Below, one piece after another: positions 53,198 to 64,000 of a stretch of 64,000 bases of DNA. Position 1 is the first letter of the stretch. The number at the start of each line of letters is the position of its first letter. Under the pieces are notes generated by a model. The model had not been told where the DNA came from. It saw only the letters and a list, made by a program, of their open reading frames with translations, and made no database searches. The position numbers and the translations under genes are program-made. The stretch is from Dipetalonema caudispina (lineage: Eukaryota; Nematoda; Chromadorea; Rhabditida; Onchocercidae): assembly GCA_013365325.1 (NCBI GenBank), contig JABVXV010000260.1, forward strand, positions 1-64,000, in the 5' to 3' direction.

Positions 53198-56100
53198 ATG
53201 CGTGCTTTATTTGTAGCTGAAAAAAATGATGCAGCTAAGAGCATTGCAGCAATATTATCACGTGGTACTTCAACACGACGTGATGGTCGTAGTCGTTTCA
53301 ATAAAATTTATCAGTTTACTGCTAATATAGGGCGTAAGTTATTTTTGATTTTGTAATCAATTTATAGCTATTGTTGCGTACGTTACATTTAATTGTTAAT
53401 ATATGTCGTATTTAGTGATATAATAGTTTTTTTAAAAAACATACGAGAAATAGGTAAATAACTCATGGTTACATAATGGTATATTTCAAATTTCATATGC
53501 AAATCATCTTTTCATTCTCTGAATTTTATAGATAATTTGAAGTATATAGACATTACAAAAAACAGTTATATGAAAAACACCCGAAAATTTTTCTAAGGAA
53601 ATAAATATACAAAATCAAGAAATAGTAAATATTAAATTAATATTAAAATACATAATCAATTCAGAAAACGCAGGTTGTCATGTTGCGATGACAAGTGTTT
53701 CTGGCCATTTGCTTCAACATGAATTTCCAATATCTTTCAAAAATTGGTCTGAAACTCCGATCAAGATGCTATTCGATGTAAATATCCAGAAAAATACTAT
53801 CCCGGGAATGGAAGATGTTAAGGCTACATTAGTCGAAGAAATACGAAAATCTGATGCAAGTTTTAAATATGTTTAAGAGGAACTGTTTTTTTTTTTCTTC
53901 ATGCTTTTTATTGATCCTGATATTGCCCTAAAGTATGTGTTTAGTTGGAGGTCGTTTGTTTTCTTAATTTTAATGATCGATTGAAGTAATTTCTAATTGA
54001 AGAAGTGGAATACTGCTTGAAAATGTAAGGGTACTTGTCTTTTAATCCAAATTTCAAAATGTTTTATGTTAGTTGCTTTCATTACTTTAGTTGCTAGTCA
54101 TATGGACTGATTGTGATCGAGAAGGTGAAGCTATTGGAGCTGAAGTCGTTTCTGTATGTACTCAGGTTAACCGTAACTTAGATGTCTATCGGGCTCGATT
54201 TTCTGAAATTACAAATACAGCTGTTCATCGTGCAATGAATAATTTGGTTAGATTGGATCAACGGTTGGTAGATGCTGTTGAATGTCGGTTCGTTGTTTTT
54301 AATTTGTTCCAGATATGAGTTTCTTTACTTCTGCTGACTTGTTCTCGTTAGAATTTGTTCCGATTCATTTCAGTTCAGAATTGGATTTACGAATTGGTGC
54401 AGCATTTACGCGGCTGCAAACACTTCATTTAAGGTCTCTTTTTTTATTTCTGTTGCACTGATGCTGATTTGGCTGTTTGTAGTGATTATATTTAAATACC
54501 ATAATTTCGACAAGTTCTAGGAATAATTTCGCCAATATATTTCGGGATAAGAATATCGTCAGTTATGGTTCATGTCAATTTCCAACATTGGGATTTATTG
54601 TGGAGCGTTATCAAGCCATCAAGGAATTCATTTCGGAAACATTTTGGAAGATTTCTATGAAACATAAGCGAGATGATATTATGGTTGAATTTGTTTGGGA
54701 TCGTCAAAGGCTTTTTGATCGTGACGTTGTCCAAGTAAGTGGGAAAGTCCCGTTCTGTGTTTTGCATACCGACAGCGGAAAATGAATTTCATTTCCTGTA
54801 ATTAAGCTGATCTGTCTTCACGCAAATTGCAAGTTTGACTTTTTTAAACGATAAAGGTTGAAACTCATTTGCATATCTCAATGATATGTGATGTTTAGGT
54901 GCTTCTAGACGATTGTGAGGAAGCAGGAGAAGCTCGAGTTTTATCGGTAATAAGGAAGCCGAAGAGCAAATGGAGGCCTGTTGCACTTGACACTGTTGAA
55001 CTTGAGAAATTAGCTGTTCGAAAGTTAAAATTCAGCGCCAAAGAGACAATGGTTGTGGCTGAACGATTATATAATAAAGGTATTTCATATTTTCTATTCT
55101 CTAATTTCCTAAGGTGATTATCTTGATTTTCTGAAATATTGTCGTGCATTTTTATCAATAGAAGTTACTTTTATAGGTTATATATCATATCCACGTACAG
55201 AAACAAATAAGTTTCCGAAAGATATGGATTTGAATATTTACGTACAACAACAAACGGTAAGCGGAGAATGGGGAGATTTTGCGCAAGAGGTCAGTTCTAA
55301 GTTGTTCCGCAATTTATCTTCCAAAAAGGTGTAATGGAAGTTCATGGTACATCTGCATCCTTCAGGATTATTTCTTCATCATTACGCTTATAACGTGAAA
55401 TGCGCAGATATGTTTTTAAGGAATATTCGTGTTTATTAACAGCACCACATTGTTACATATATCCACGACCTGAGGGTCCTTCTCAGTGCAAGTCTGATTT
55501 TATTGCATAATGAAGATGCTATATATGTCGCGCGTTATTAATGTTTTGATAATATTGAAGGAGAATATCTCTCAAGGATGTACATTTTTATGTTACATTG
55601 TTAGGAGGTACGGTCTTAAGTATAATTTCGTAGGCGAGTGTGATTTTCATAGCAGCAATTCCAACGGTTTTTATTCAAAAGTCGATAACCACTGATTTTT
55701 TTTTGTAGATTGTTACACGTGGACTGAATCCAAGAGATGGTTCAAAAACGGATGAAGCGCATCCTCCGATTCATCCATTAAAATTTGCTACAGCAAATGA
55801 ATTGATCGGACTGGAATGGTCGTTGTACGAATTCATCGTACGACATTTTCTTGCTTGCCTTTCTATCGATGCAAAAGGACAGGAAACTAAAGTTCAGGTA
55901 GACTATGCTATAGTTGTATCGTCCAGTCAGTATTATTCCTTATACTTCTGAATATTTCAAGCTTTTCCTCCAATTTAGGTTTGTGTGGGCAACGAAAATT
56001 TTACAGCGTCAGGGCTTATAGTTGAAGATTATGGCTATCTAAATGTTTATAAGTATGACAAATGGGGCGATAAAATTCTTCCTTCTTATCGCGAAAATGA

Positions 56101-58065
56101 AATGATCACCGACCATCAGTTGCAAATAACGGAAGGACAAACGCAACCACCTCAGTTGCTTAATGAAGGTACTATTGCATATGCCTTCGATCATTGTCCT
56201 GTATTTTTTCTCACAAAAAATTAAATTATTCAAGTTAAAGGAATTTGAATTTAGCATGCTGTATATTGCAATAATTTCAAATTCTCACGAAACATGAATT
56301 TTACAAGAAGCAAGAAATCTTAGAAGTGTTTCTTTACTATTCAAATTTTTCTTGTTGCAGCTGATTTGATTGCGTTGATGGACAAATACGGTATTGGTAC
56401 GGATGCAACGCATGCGGAGCATATTGAAACAATTAAAACACGTCAATATGCTGCATTGAATAGCGATGGGCGTTTCGTTCCGGGCTATATTGGATTAGCA
56501 CTTGTTGATGGATATGATCGGATGGGTTATGCTATGAGCAAACCTCATATGCGTGCTGATTTGGAGTCGCAACTGAAACTTATTTGTCTTGGACAAAGGT
56601 TAAAGTTCTTTTCTTGTTTTGTTTTGATTTTCAGTTTATATTTTTCTCTAAGCATTCCAGACTTAGTAAATTTAATAAAAAGATTTATAGAAAATTATTG
56701 CTGGTATTGGTTTATTGACTGGAGACATTATATGTTTTTGACTTTTTGATTTCAAATTTGGTAGTACGGGAAGATTTAATAGAATCAAGGGGGAGAAAAA
56801 AAGATTTTTCTGTGTATTCCTCTCTTTTCTCAAAATTTCAAACACAGTAATGTCCGGAAGATTTGAAGGAAGAATCTTTCAGGAATAGGGATGACGTACT
56901 AAAGGAACAGATTGCTAGATATCGGGCAATATTTGAACAAGCAGAGGATAAAGTCCAAATGCTGTCAAATGCCTTGCGTCAATATTTGAATCAACGTGAA
57001 AATCTCCCTACAACAACAGTATCGGAAAATCAGCAGAGGAATAACTTGCAACTACCAAATAACACGCGCGTTGCAACTGGTCGAGCTCCTTTAACACCGA
57101 GAAATAGTACTTCCACAAGACGCGGTAGAAGTGTTAAATCGGGAAGTCGTGGTGCTAGCCGATCGACTTCCAGAACGGTTACTAATGAGGAACAATTGGC
57201 AACAACCAATGCTAGTGACATTGAACTTCTTTCATGTATGTTTTTATTTCACTTGCAATTCCCTATATTAAGACTTTTAATTTATTTCTTAGTCAATCTT
57301 AGAGATACTCAATTTTAATTTTTGCTGCATTGGTGTAGTCGAACATTCTGTGAATTGATTTATTATTTGGCTCCTATTTTTAAATAGATTTTTTTGCTAA
57401 TATGATCCACATGCATGTTACTGTTTGATTTCCTAAGTTGTGGGAAATTTCTGAAATTTTTAATAGCCGGTAAATTATGCCAAATAGAACTCCTGTCATG
57501 CTTAATGCTGTCTGCGAAGCTTAGTGGTATATTCAAAACACTTCTGAATTTCATTTAGCCCTCTCCATACTGCATTCAAATAGTGGAACACGGGGTCGAA
57601 CAAAGGCAACCACGAGCGCAGGTGGTGGTCGTGCTAGAGGTCGAGTTAGAGCTGTACAAGGACGACAGTGTTCATGTGGACAAGTAGCGAAACGTCTGAT
57701 TGTTAAAAAGGAGGTAATTTATAAAATTTTTATCATGTAAGTTAATAAAATATAGCAAGCAGGTCAATAATTCAAAGAAATTAGTTTCTGTTACCTAGAT
57801 AAGAGCTTTACCAAACTCTGGAGTAGTAAAGCATTTTCAATCTTGGGGTGACATTTCTAATCATGGTGGTCTTGCTTTAATACCTATGATAAGGTTGAGG
57901 AAGAATCACTTCAACATTGCAACCCATGAAATTGATATATATTCGATTACTTTGTAGGGTCCAAATCATGGTCGTGCCTTCTGGACATGTCCGAAAGGTC
58001 GAGATGATCCTCAGAAGTGTAAATATTTCGAATGGGACGGATCCAGGAATAATGAACCATCATAA
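53198..58065 (+). CDS. top-3: DNA topoisomerase III alpha (type IA)
   Basis: Type IA topoisomerase that decatenates recombination and replication intermediates with BLM and RMI1. Exons 53198-53333, 53665-53870, 54091-54287, 54374-54433, 54521-54734, 54899-55079, 55177-55289, 55709-55897, 55979-56168, 56361-56598, 56883-57235, 57559-57713, 57958-58065 join in phase to 779 aa. The TOPRIM domain has SVSGHLLQHEF and IWTDCDREGE (acidic metal site). The catalytic tyrosine is in GYISYPRTETN (codon 55188-55190). HPPIHP, FIVRHFLAC and GIGTDATHAEHIETIK complete the core. An Arg/Ser/Thr-rich low-complexity segment follows (exon 56883-57235), then one GRF zinc finger (CSCG ... GPNHGRAFWTCP ... CKYFEW). 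The CPxC zinc ribbons and second GRF finger of vertebrate TOP3A are absent. The donor at 53870 is chosen because it keeps phase; one at 53859 with a different acceptor is possible. Confidence 0.96.
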
Positions 58066-59594
58066 AACTGCAATAATAACTTGTTGCACAAATTTAATCA
58101 ATTATTTTATGGTTTTGTCTGTATGATATAAAATGCCTCTGTACATTTTAAGTGCTTCCGTTGATTCATACAAATTGAGTATCTCTTGTTTTATTGTTTT
58201 AATTCTTCTCTTGTTTAATTTGGTATGTTTATTGTTGATTATTCTTTTTTTGTAAAGAATGCTTCAAATTTATACTAAAACCATAAGAGTTAGCTTCCCG
58301 GTCACTAAGTTAAATATTTGCATGAAATGGATTAGTGAGTATTTCGTAGAGAAATCTCGACTAGAAAAGCTTACACTATGTTTCATTTTAAAATTAATGT
58401 AAGTGATACTTACTATTCAACATTACATTACATTTTAAAATGATGTAATATTACAATAGATTACGATCCATAGGATTAAATGAAACGTTAAACTGGCGGT
58501 GGATAGCTAAATTATGATTAAAGATAGATTTGCAATGAAATAGTTCAGAAATTAAGGTCAAGTGAGAAAATAGCTATAAATTAGAGAGTGTCAACTTGTT
58601 ATGTCAATTTATTTGCTAAAATTTAATCTGCTTGTAATAGTGTAATTCATTGAAAACTATTTCAGTGTCCACATGTACTAGCAATATGGTTTGCAGAGCT
58701 GTTTCAAAAAGTAACAACGAGAACTGTTGGATCTCATACGATCTCATTAGCGATTAAACATCTTTCAACACATGTGCATGAATTTCATTGAGTTTTTTTT
58801 TTTTTTTTTTGAAATGCTTATTGAAGGAGTATTAGTATATTGAAAATCTTTTATCCATATGATTTAAGATTTGGTTAGATCCGAAACAGGATGAAAAGAC
58901 ATTTTCTAATTCTTTTATGTCTTTTGATTTGAAGACTTTCCAAATATGATTTAGCGTACTGTTCGCAATTATTCAATCTTGAATTTACGGGATTGAATCC
59001 ATAGCATCCTAGACATTTTAGTTCCCTTATCTGGCATTAATTTTCAATTATTATCGATAATTAATCATTAAATCTTCCCTTAACCTACTAGGGAAAAAAA
59101 AGAGAAACGTTTGTTGATATTTATGTTTTGTACATCTTGCCGCCTTTCTCTTTGCATTAAATGTTTTTTGGTTTATGCTGTAAAATAAAGGGTTAAGGTG
59201 TTGGATTATGTGCATTTTATTACAATAAAATACTTAACAAGTTGGAAGAATCTCATAAAATAACACAATTTATAACAAGTTACTCGTTAGGGATGGCATT
59301 ATTTGAATAAAGTTCATGTAAAAGTTATCATTACAAATGTTATGGCTACCATGGAAAAAAATTGAAAACAATAAAATTCTTAAATCAAAATGCGAAATAA
59401 TTGGTAGACCTATTTTCTCATATGATTTTAAAATGAAGCTTCCGTTTCAAAATCACTGTACCCTTTCTAACCGGTCTCCATCAGCAGCTTTCATAACTTC
59501 GCTTTGAAGGTTTCAGTGTCTTATCAATTTCCTCATAGTAGGTGAAATGTGCAAGTTAGGCTACAGTGTGTGAAAGAAATACTACATATTTATG
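58066..59594. other. Convergent 3' spacer between TOP3 and SLC25A1
   Basis: 1.5 kb of non-coding DNA between two gene ends pointing at each other. It holds an imperfect palindrome around 58421-58453 and poly(A) hexamers on both strands near 59184-59229. Confidence 0.65.
59216..59229. terminator. Back-to-back poly(A) signals on both strands
   Basis: TTTATT at 59216-59221 (AATAAA on minus) is followed after two bases by AATAAA at 59224-59229 (plus). It is about 370 nt after the SLC25A1 stop and could serve that gene. For TOP3 it would imply a 1.1-kb 3'UTR. Confidence 0.35.
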
Positions 59595-61483
59595 CTAGGT
59601 TTTCCAAAATTTGTTCGCATATTCCATAATCGAGTCGTATACAGTAAATGTTAATGCGACATCGAGACAAACGCGACATAGTCGAGGTACGGTACCCTTG
59701 TAAAACCTAAAATAAGTGCGTTTAAATGAAAATTTAGACCGCGTAATGAGGGAAAGAAAAGTTTGCTAGTATAATATGGCTAGAACAAACATGCAGCGCA
59801 GAGGTATACCTCCCACTTTTTATAAACGACACAATATTATCATAAAAAGATGTGGTCAACAAAGCTTTACTTTAATGCAATCTCAAAATGCTTCTATGTG
59901 ATGTGTACCCAATTTAGAAATATCTGTTACTCAAAATCAGGAAAATGTATGTTTTGAGTCATTTTAAAACAATTTTTTCGCATCAAATTAAAACTTACGC
60001 GAAGAATCCTTCATTTTTCAAAATCTGATAAGCGCAGTTGATTGTATTCTTGTATTTTTTAGATTCTAAACCCTGCATTCGAGTTTTTACAACATCAATC
60101 GGCGTATTACCATAAACGGAACATGCACCAGCAAATGCACCAAATGCTGCTGTAACTGGTTTACTGACCGTCTTCGAACTATCTCCTTCACGATACCTGT
60201 CATCAGTAATTCATCAATCGTTTGTTTGCAAACGTTTAGTATCATTACCAGGCATCAGGCATTAATAAATATGAACATTTCAATTCGAATAATTCGTTGT
60301 TTATGCAAATTTTAAAACAAACGTAAAATTAAAGTGACGAAAGATGACAAACATTATTACCAATCTTTCAAAGTTTCCATCACAAAAAACCGAATTGCCT
60401 GGTTAGAACCTTGCTTTGCCATTGTAGCTGTAACACCTTGATATAACCCCTGCAATATACGTGTAATCTTTCCGATATGACTATTTCGAAGATTATATTG
60501 CAATAATGGACAATGATACATCACAAATCGTATGAGAAAAAAATGATTACTGACCCGGAAGCCTTCAGTTTGCAGGATTGTCTTCAAACCACCGAAAAAA
60601 CCTTTGAATTTTGGTTTAGCCAACTGCTGATCATGAATAAATTTCACTTTAATCGTTTCCATAGGTGTAACAGCAAATACCGCTTCCGAAAGGCCTGTGA
60701 AAATTTAATTGCTTTAATTTTGCTAAAACTGAAAATTGGCTGCAAATTTTACTGGTGTTTGGTAGTTTGCATTTTTGCTCTGAAACCATTTCAATATCTG
60801 TTCAAACAAACATAGAGGTATTAATCACATATCAATATTGATACTATTTGAGAAGATTTACAAATCTTTTACCTGCACCAAAACCACAAAACAATCTCCA
60901 CATCGGTGTAAGATTACCATTCGAATCAACAGCATATCCCTTTAAAGTTTCAAATGTTCCAAACCTGAAAATGTAACCGCATAATTTCATTCCGATATTA
61001 CTACCATACTAGTAGTTTTGAAGTATAGAAAGCAGCAAATTTAATCATACCTGAGGGCTGATTTTGGAATGGAACCATAGATTAATATGGACAACCCGCG
61101 ATATAATCCTAAGAATCCGTTCGTTTGAACTGTTTTTTTAACACAATCTATTGGACCCTGAAACGATTAAAATTACAGCAACATCAATTTCTTATACGGA
61201 AATTTATCCAATAAAGGATTTCTACAAAAACTCTTACGATGAAATTCTAGAAAAAAAGACGGGCTGTCAAATATTGTAGCATACTTAGCAAGACGATCAA
61301 AAAGGAACTAACTTTATAAATTGGATGTGCTTGACGTTCATCTAATTGTAGCTGTGTTTTAACATATTCAGTTGGAAATGTGATACATACTTCGATACCA
61401 CCAGTAAATCCACCGATAACAATACCCTTCAATGACTTATCCGTCGGTAAAAAACGTCGAATATCAGCAAACGACGACAACAT
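59595..61483 (-). CDS. SLC25A1: Mitochondrial tricarboxylate (citrate) carrier
   Basis: Inner-membrane antiporter exchanging mitochondrial citrate for malate and supplying cytosolic acetyl-CoA for lipid synthesis. Exons 61483-61313, 61157-61051, 60964-60873, 60694-60555, 60449-60361, 60196-59999, 59706-59595 join in phase to 302 aa, the usual carrier length. Three mitochondrial-carrier repeats are visible, each with PxD/Exx[16 protein letters not shown] and TPIDVVK. Citrate-carrier-specific segments are conserved: ICITF-like [47 protein letters not shown]. The N-terminus is short, with no long presequence, as is normal for this family. A minus-strand TTTAG acceptor (61504-61500) lies 16 nt before the ATG and suggests trans-splicing. 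It is convergent with TOP3. Confidence 0.96.
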
Positions 61484-61499
61484 TTGACTGTTTCCCGTG

Positions 61500-61504
61500 C
61501 TAAA
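61500..61504 (-). promoter_or_regulatory. Trans-splice acceptor upstream of SLC25A1
   Basis: TTTAG on the minus strand, 16 nt before the ATG at 61483, with no upstream exon visible. This fits spliced-leader addition and supports the start codon. Confidence 0.5.
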
Positions 61505-64000
61505 TGAATGGGAATATCTATTATTTTTGCAAATAATTGCATCGTCCTATTTTGTCTCTCCTTTGATATTTGTTAATTTGCATTTAAAATGCTTAAATAT
61601 TTAATCTCAGAACTGAAATATTTCGCAAAATTTCTCAACATATCATCAACAGATAAACAAATTCATGTGGATAAACTTTAACTACTGAGAAATTGGAAAC
61701 GAAATAATAACAAACTAAAATTTCTATTTCAATTCCCCTAGTACAGTAACTAACTATTTGCCAACGTTAGTGCTATCGGTTGTTCTCATCCTCGCATCTG
61801 TTGTTAATTCGTCCTTTGAAGTTCTTATTTATTTCCACAGAAATCGTTGCAATCCTGAAATTACTAAAAAAATTTAACATTTGAAAAGTATTTAATAAAT
61901 TTTATCTAATGGAAAAAAAAAAAGAAAAACTATAATTATAACGAATTAATGGAAACATAAATGTTAATTCTGTCTCTAAGGCATTGATAAAAATATCGCA
62001 AAAAGTGATGAAAATGTAAAAGAATGTTAATAATTATCTATCTATCAAACATTAAAATAGCTTTTTCCACTTTTTTTTTTTTTCGTTGTACAAAAAAGAT
62101 TGATAAGGAATGGATTAGTAATAAGGAAAAATAATTTACAATGGAAGAGATGGAGGTGAAAAAAAATGTGATAAATACTTTAAGCAACTATTTGATAAGC
62201 TAATTTTAGGCTAATATTCTGAAATTAAATGCAATGATAACAGCGGTTAGTATTACAACACATTTCTTCCAAAATCGTAAGGAATAGATAGAAAAATATT
62301 AGAAAGTTTACCATTAAATTTTGAACTTTTAATTTACTACAAAATATCTTTCATCCTATATTTCATTTCAATTTTTTCAATTACAAAAAAAAAAAAAGAG
62401 AAAAAAAAAAGAGAAAAAGAAGAACGAAAGAAGCAAATTAATGCTAACTATGAAATGTCAATAATTTTTAAACTCCTCACTTTTAAATTATTTAGATTTA
62501 GCTAATTAATTTCCTAGTTTTTGATTAATGATATAATTAAACACATACCAAAATGTGGCAAATGATTGGAGAAGGAATAAAAATTCACAAAAATGCGCCA
62601 CTTCTTCATCAATCACAATAGAAATTTAACAATGAGACTAAAATTTTAATTCAAAATAAATTATTTCCTTGGCCCATTTCGCTATAAATATCAGATTAAT
62701 AATCATTCTTTATAAAATATTTCTCCATCTCTTTCTTTCTTTTCCCGTTCTATTTCTCCCCTTCTTTTCCTCTCTGTCTTATATATTTTATTCTATCAGA
62801 TCCGTTTTTCCTTTTTTTTTTTTTTTTTTAATTCGGAAAATACGTGGAAGGAAAATTCAAAAGTGACTAATTTTCTAATTCGATCGTTTTTTTTTTTTTG
62901 CATTTTGTTGTCTGTTTCACTTTTCAATTAGTTAACAACATTAATGATTGAAATAAAATTTTGTAGTAAGTTGTAGTAATAATTGAAATTGAACTTAATA
63001 AATGCGAAATTATGTTGTTATCGTAATTGCTGCAATTACTTTAAATGTAACTCCTCTAATTAAAAGGAAAAATGAACTTCTAATTAATTAGTTTTGCTTC
63101 TTCGGGATTAAATCGATGTCCATAGATGATCATAAAAAGGTCAATAAAATAATAATAGCATTAATATTAACACTGTAATAAAAACATCCATCATTACTAT
63201 CATCATAACTATACAGTACAGTCTATTATACTGTAGTAACAATATAAACATAAATGCTTTTGTAAAAAAAAAAAAATATTTAAAAAAAAATTTCTATCAC
63301 ATAAAGATTAATATAATAGTAAGAATCCATAGATGATCATAAAAAGTCAATAATATAATAATAGCATTAATATTAATACTGTAATAAAAACATCCATCAT
63401 TACTATCATCATAACTATACAGTCTACCATACTGTAGTACAGTCTATCATGCTGTAATAACAACATAAACATAAATACTTTTGTAAAAAAATATTAAAAA
63501 AAAAAATTTCTACCACATAAAGATTAATATCATAGTAAGAAAATATAAAAAAATTATAAAATTAAACATTACTAAAAAATAAATTTCTACTTTTATTATT
63601 ACCGTAATAATAGCACTACTGTATTATATATAATAAACATATAAAATGTTAGTATTATCATACGGTATAACATATAACATAATAAAAAAGTGCAAATTTT
63701 AGTTTTAAAATACATCTATTTTAATTTTACTTATTACACATTCATTTGTTTACTTTTTACACCCATTTGTTTGTTTATTTTTTTGCTTCATTTAATTCAA
63801 TAACAAATTAATGAATGAAAATGAATTCAATTTACATTTATTGCTATTATTATACACACAATACGAATATTGCTAATAATATGTACCATTGGAAATATAT
63901 GAAAAAAATGTCGAACATAAGGTAAGAAATATTGAAGATAAGGAAAAATTTTTTTGTTTTAATTTCATTAAATTCCCTCTTCCTGCGATAGAAATAATTG
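61505..64000. other. Non-coding flank upstream of SLC25A1
   Basis: Very AT-rich; it presumably carries the SLC25A1 promoter. It contains several poly(A)/poly(T) runs and an imperfect tandem duplication at 63120-63540. No coding evidence on either strand. Confidence 0.6.
63120..63540. repeat. Imperfect tandem duplication, unit about 207-214 bp
   Basis: Copy 1 (63120-63326) and copy 2 (63327-63540) both begin CCATAGATGATCATAAAAA and end with TAGTAAGAA. They differ by substitutions, A-run length changes and an extra ACAGTCTA-type segment in copy 2 (ACAGTCTACC then ACAGTCTATC). Each unit also contains internal ACTGTA/TACAGT inverted motifs. Confidence 0.9.

Overview
This is an AT-rich (roughly 70 % A+T) nematode nuclear window. 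The best fit is a clade III spirurid or filarial worm. The reasons are many short exons split by AT-rich GT-AG introns, TTTTAG/TTTCAG acceptors, several start codons lying 1-30 nt after a free acceptor (typical of spliced-leader trans-splicing), and worm-like protein families. The organism call is inference; the gene calls rest on exon-by-exon translation with matching splice phases.

Layout. 1-406: a (TAA)n array and a possible first exon (minus) of a secreted protein that runs off the left edge. 407-5431: non-coding, with microsatellites and a miRNA-like hairpin. 5432-17709 (minus): a complete 24-exon UTX/KDM6 H3K27 demethylase with an N-terminal TPR block, JmjC domain and C-terminal zinc-binding domain. 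17742-19391: intergenic. 19392 to at least 38334 (minus): a large-intron Dbl-family Rho guanine exchange factor of the MCF2L/DBS type (CRAL-TRIO remnant, spectrin-like repeats, DH, PH); its 5' end is unresolved. 38335-43580: mostly non-coding, rich in poly(A)/poly(T) runs, an 80-bp tandem duplication and remnant-like repeats. 43581-44342 (minus): a tentative small gene with an acidic start.

44945-58065 (plus): four genes head to tail: Mediator subunit MED7, a C2H2 zinc-finger protein, the SWIM-domain recombination factor SWS1/ZSWIM7 (C-terminus not found) and DNA topoisomerase III alpha with a GRF zinc finger. SWS1 and TOP3 both act in homologous recombination, so their adjacency, perhaps in an operon, is the most interesting gene-order feature. 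59595-61483 (minus): a complete mitochondrial citrate carrier (SLC25A1), convergent with TOP3. 61505-64000: non-coding flank with a roughly 210-bp imperfect tandem duplication.

Functionally the window mixes chromatin and transcription control (UTX, MED7, zinc-finger protein), DNA repair (SWS1, TOP3), cytoskeletal signalling (RhoGEF) and metabolism (citrate carrier). I saw no CRISPR array, rRNA, intact transposon or convincing tRNA.
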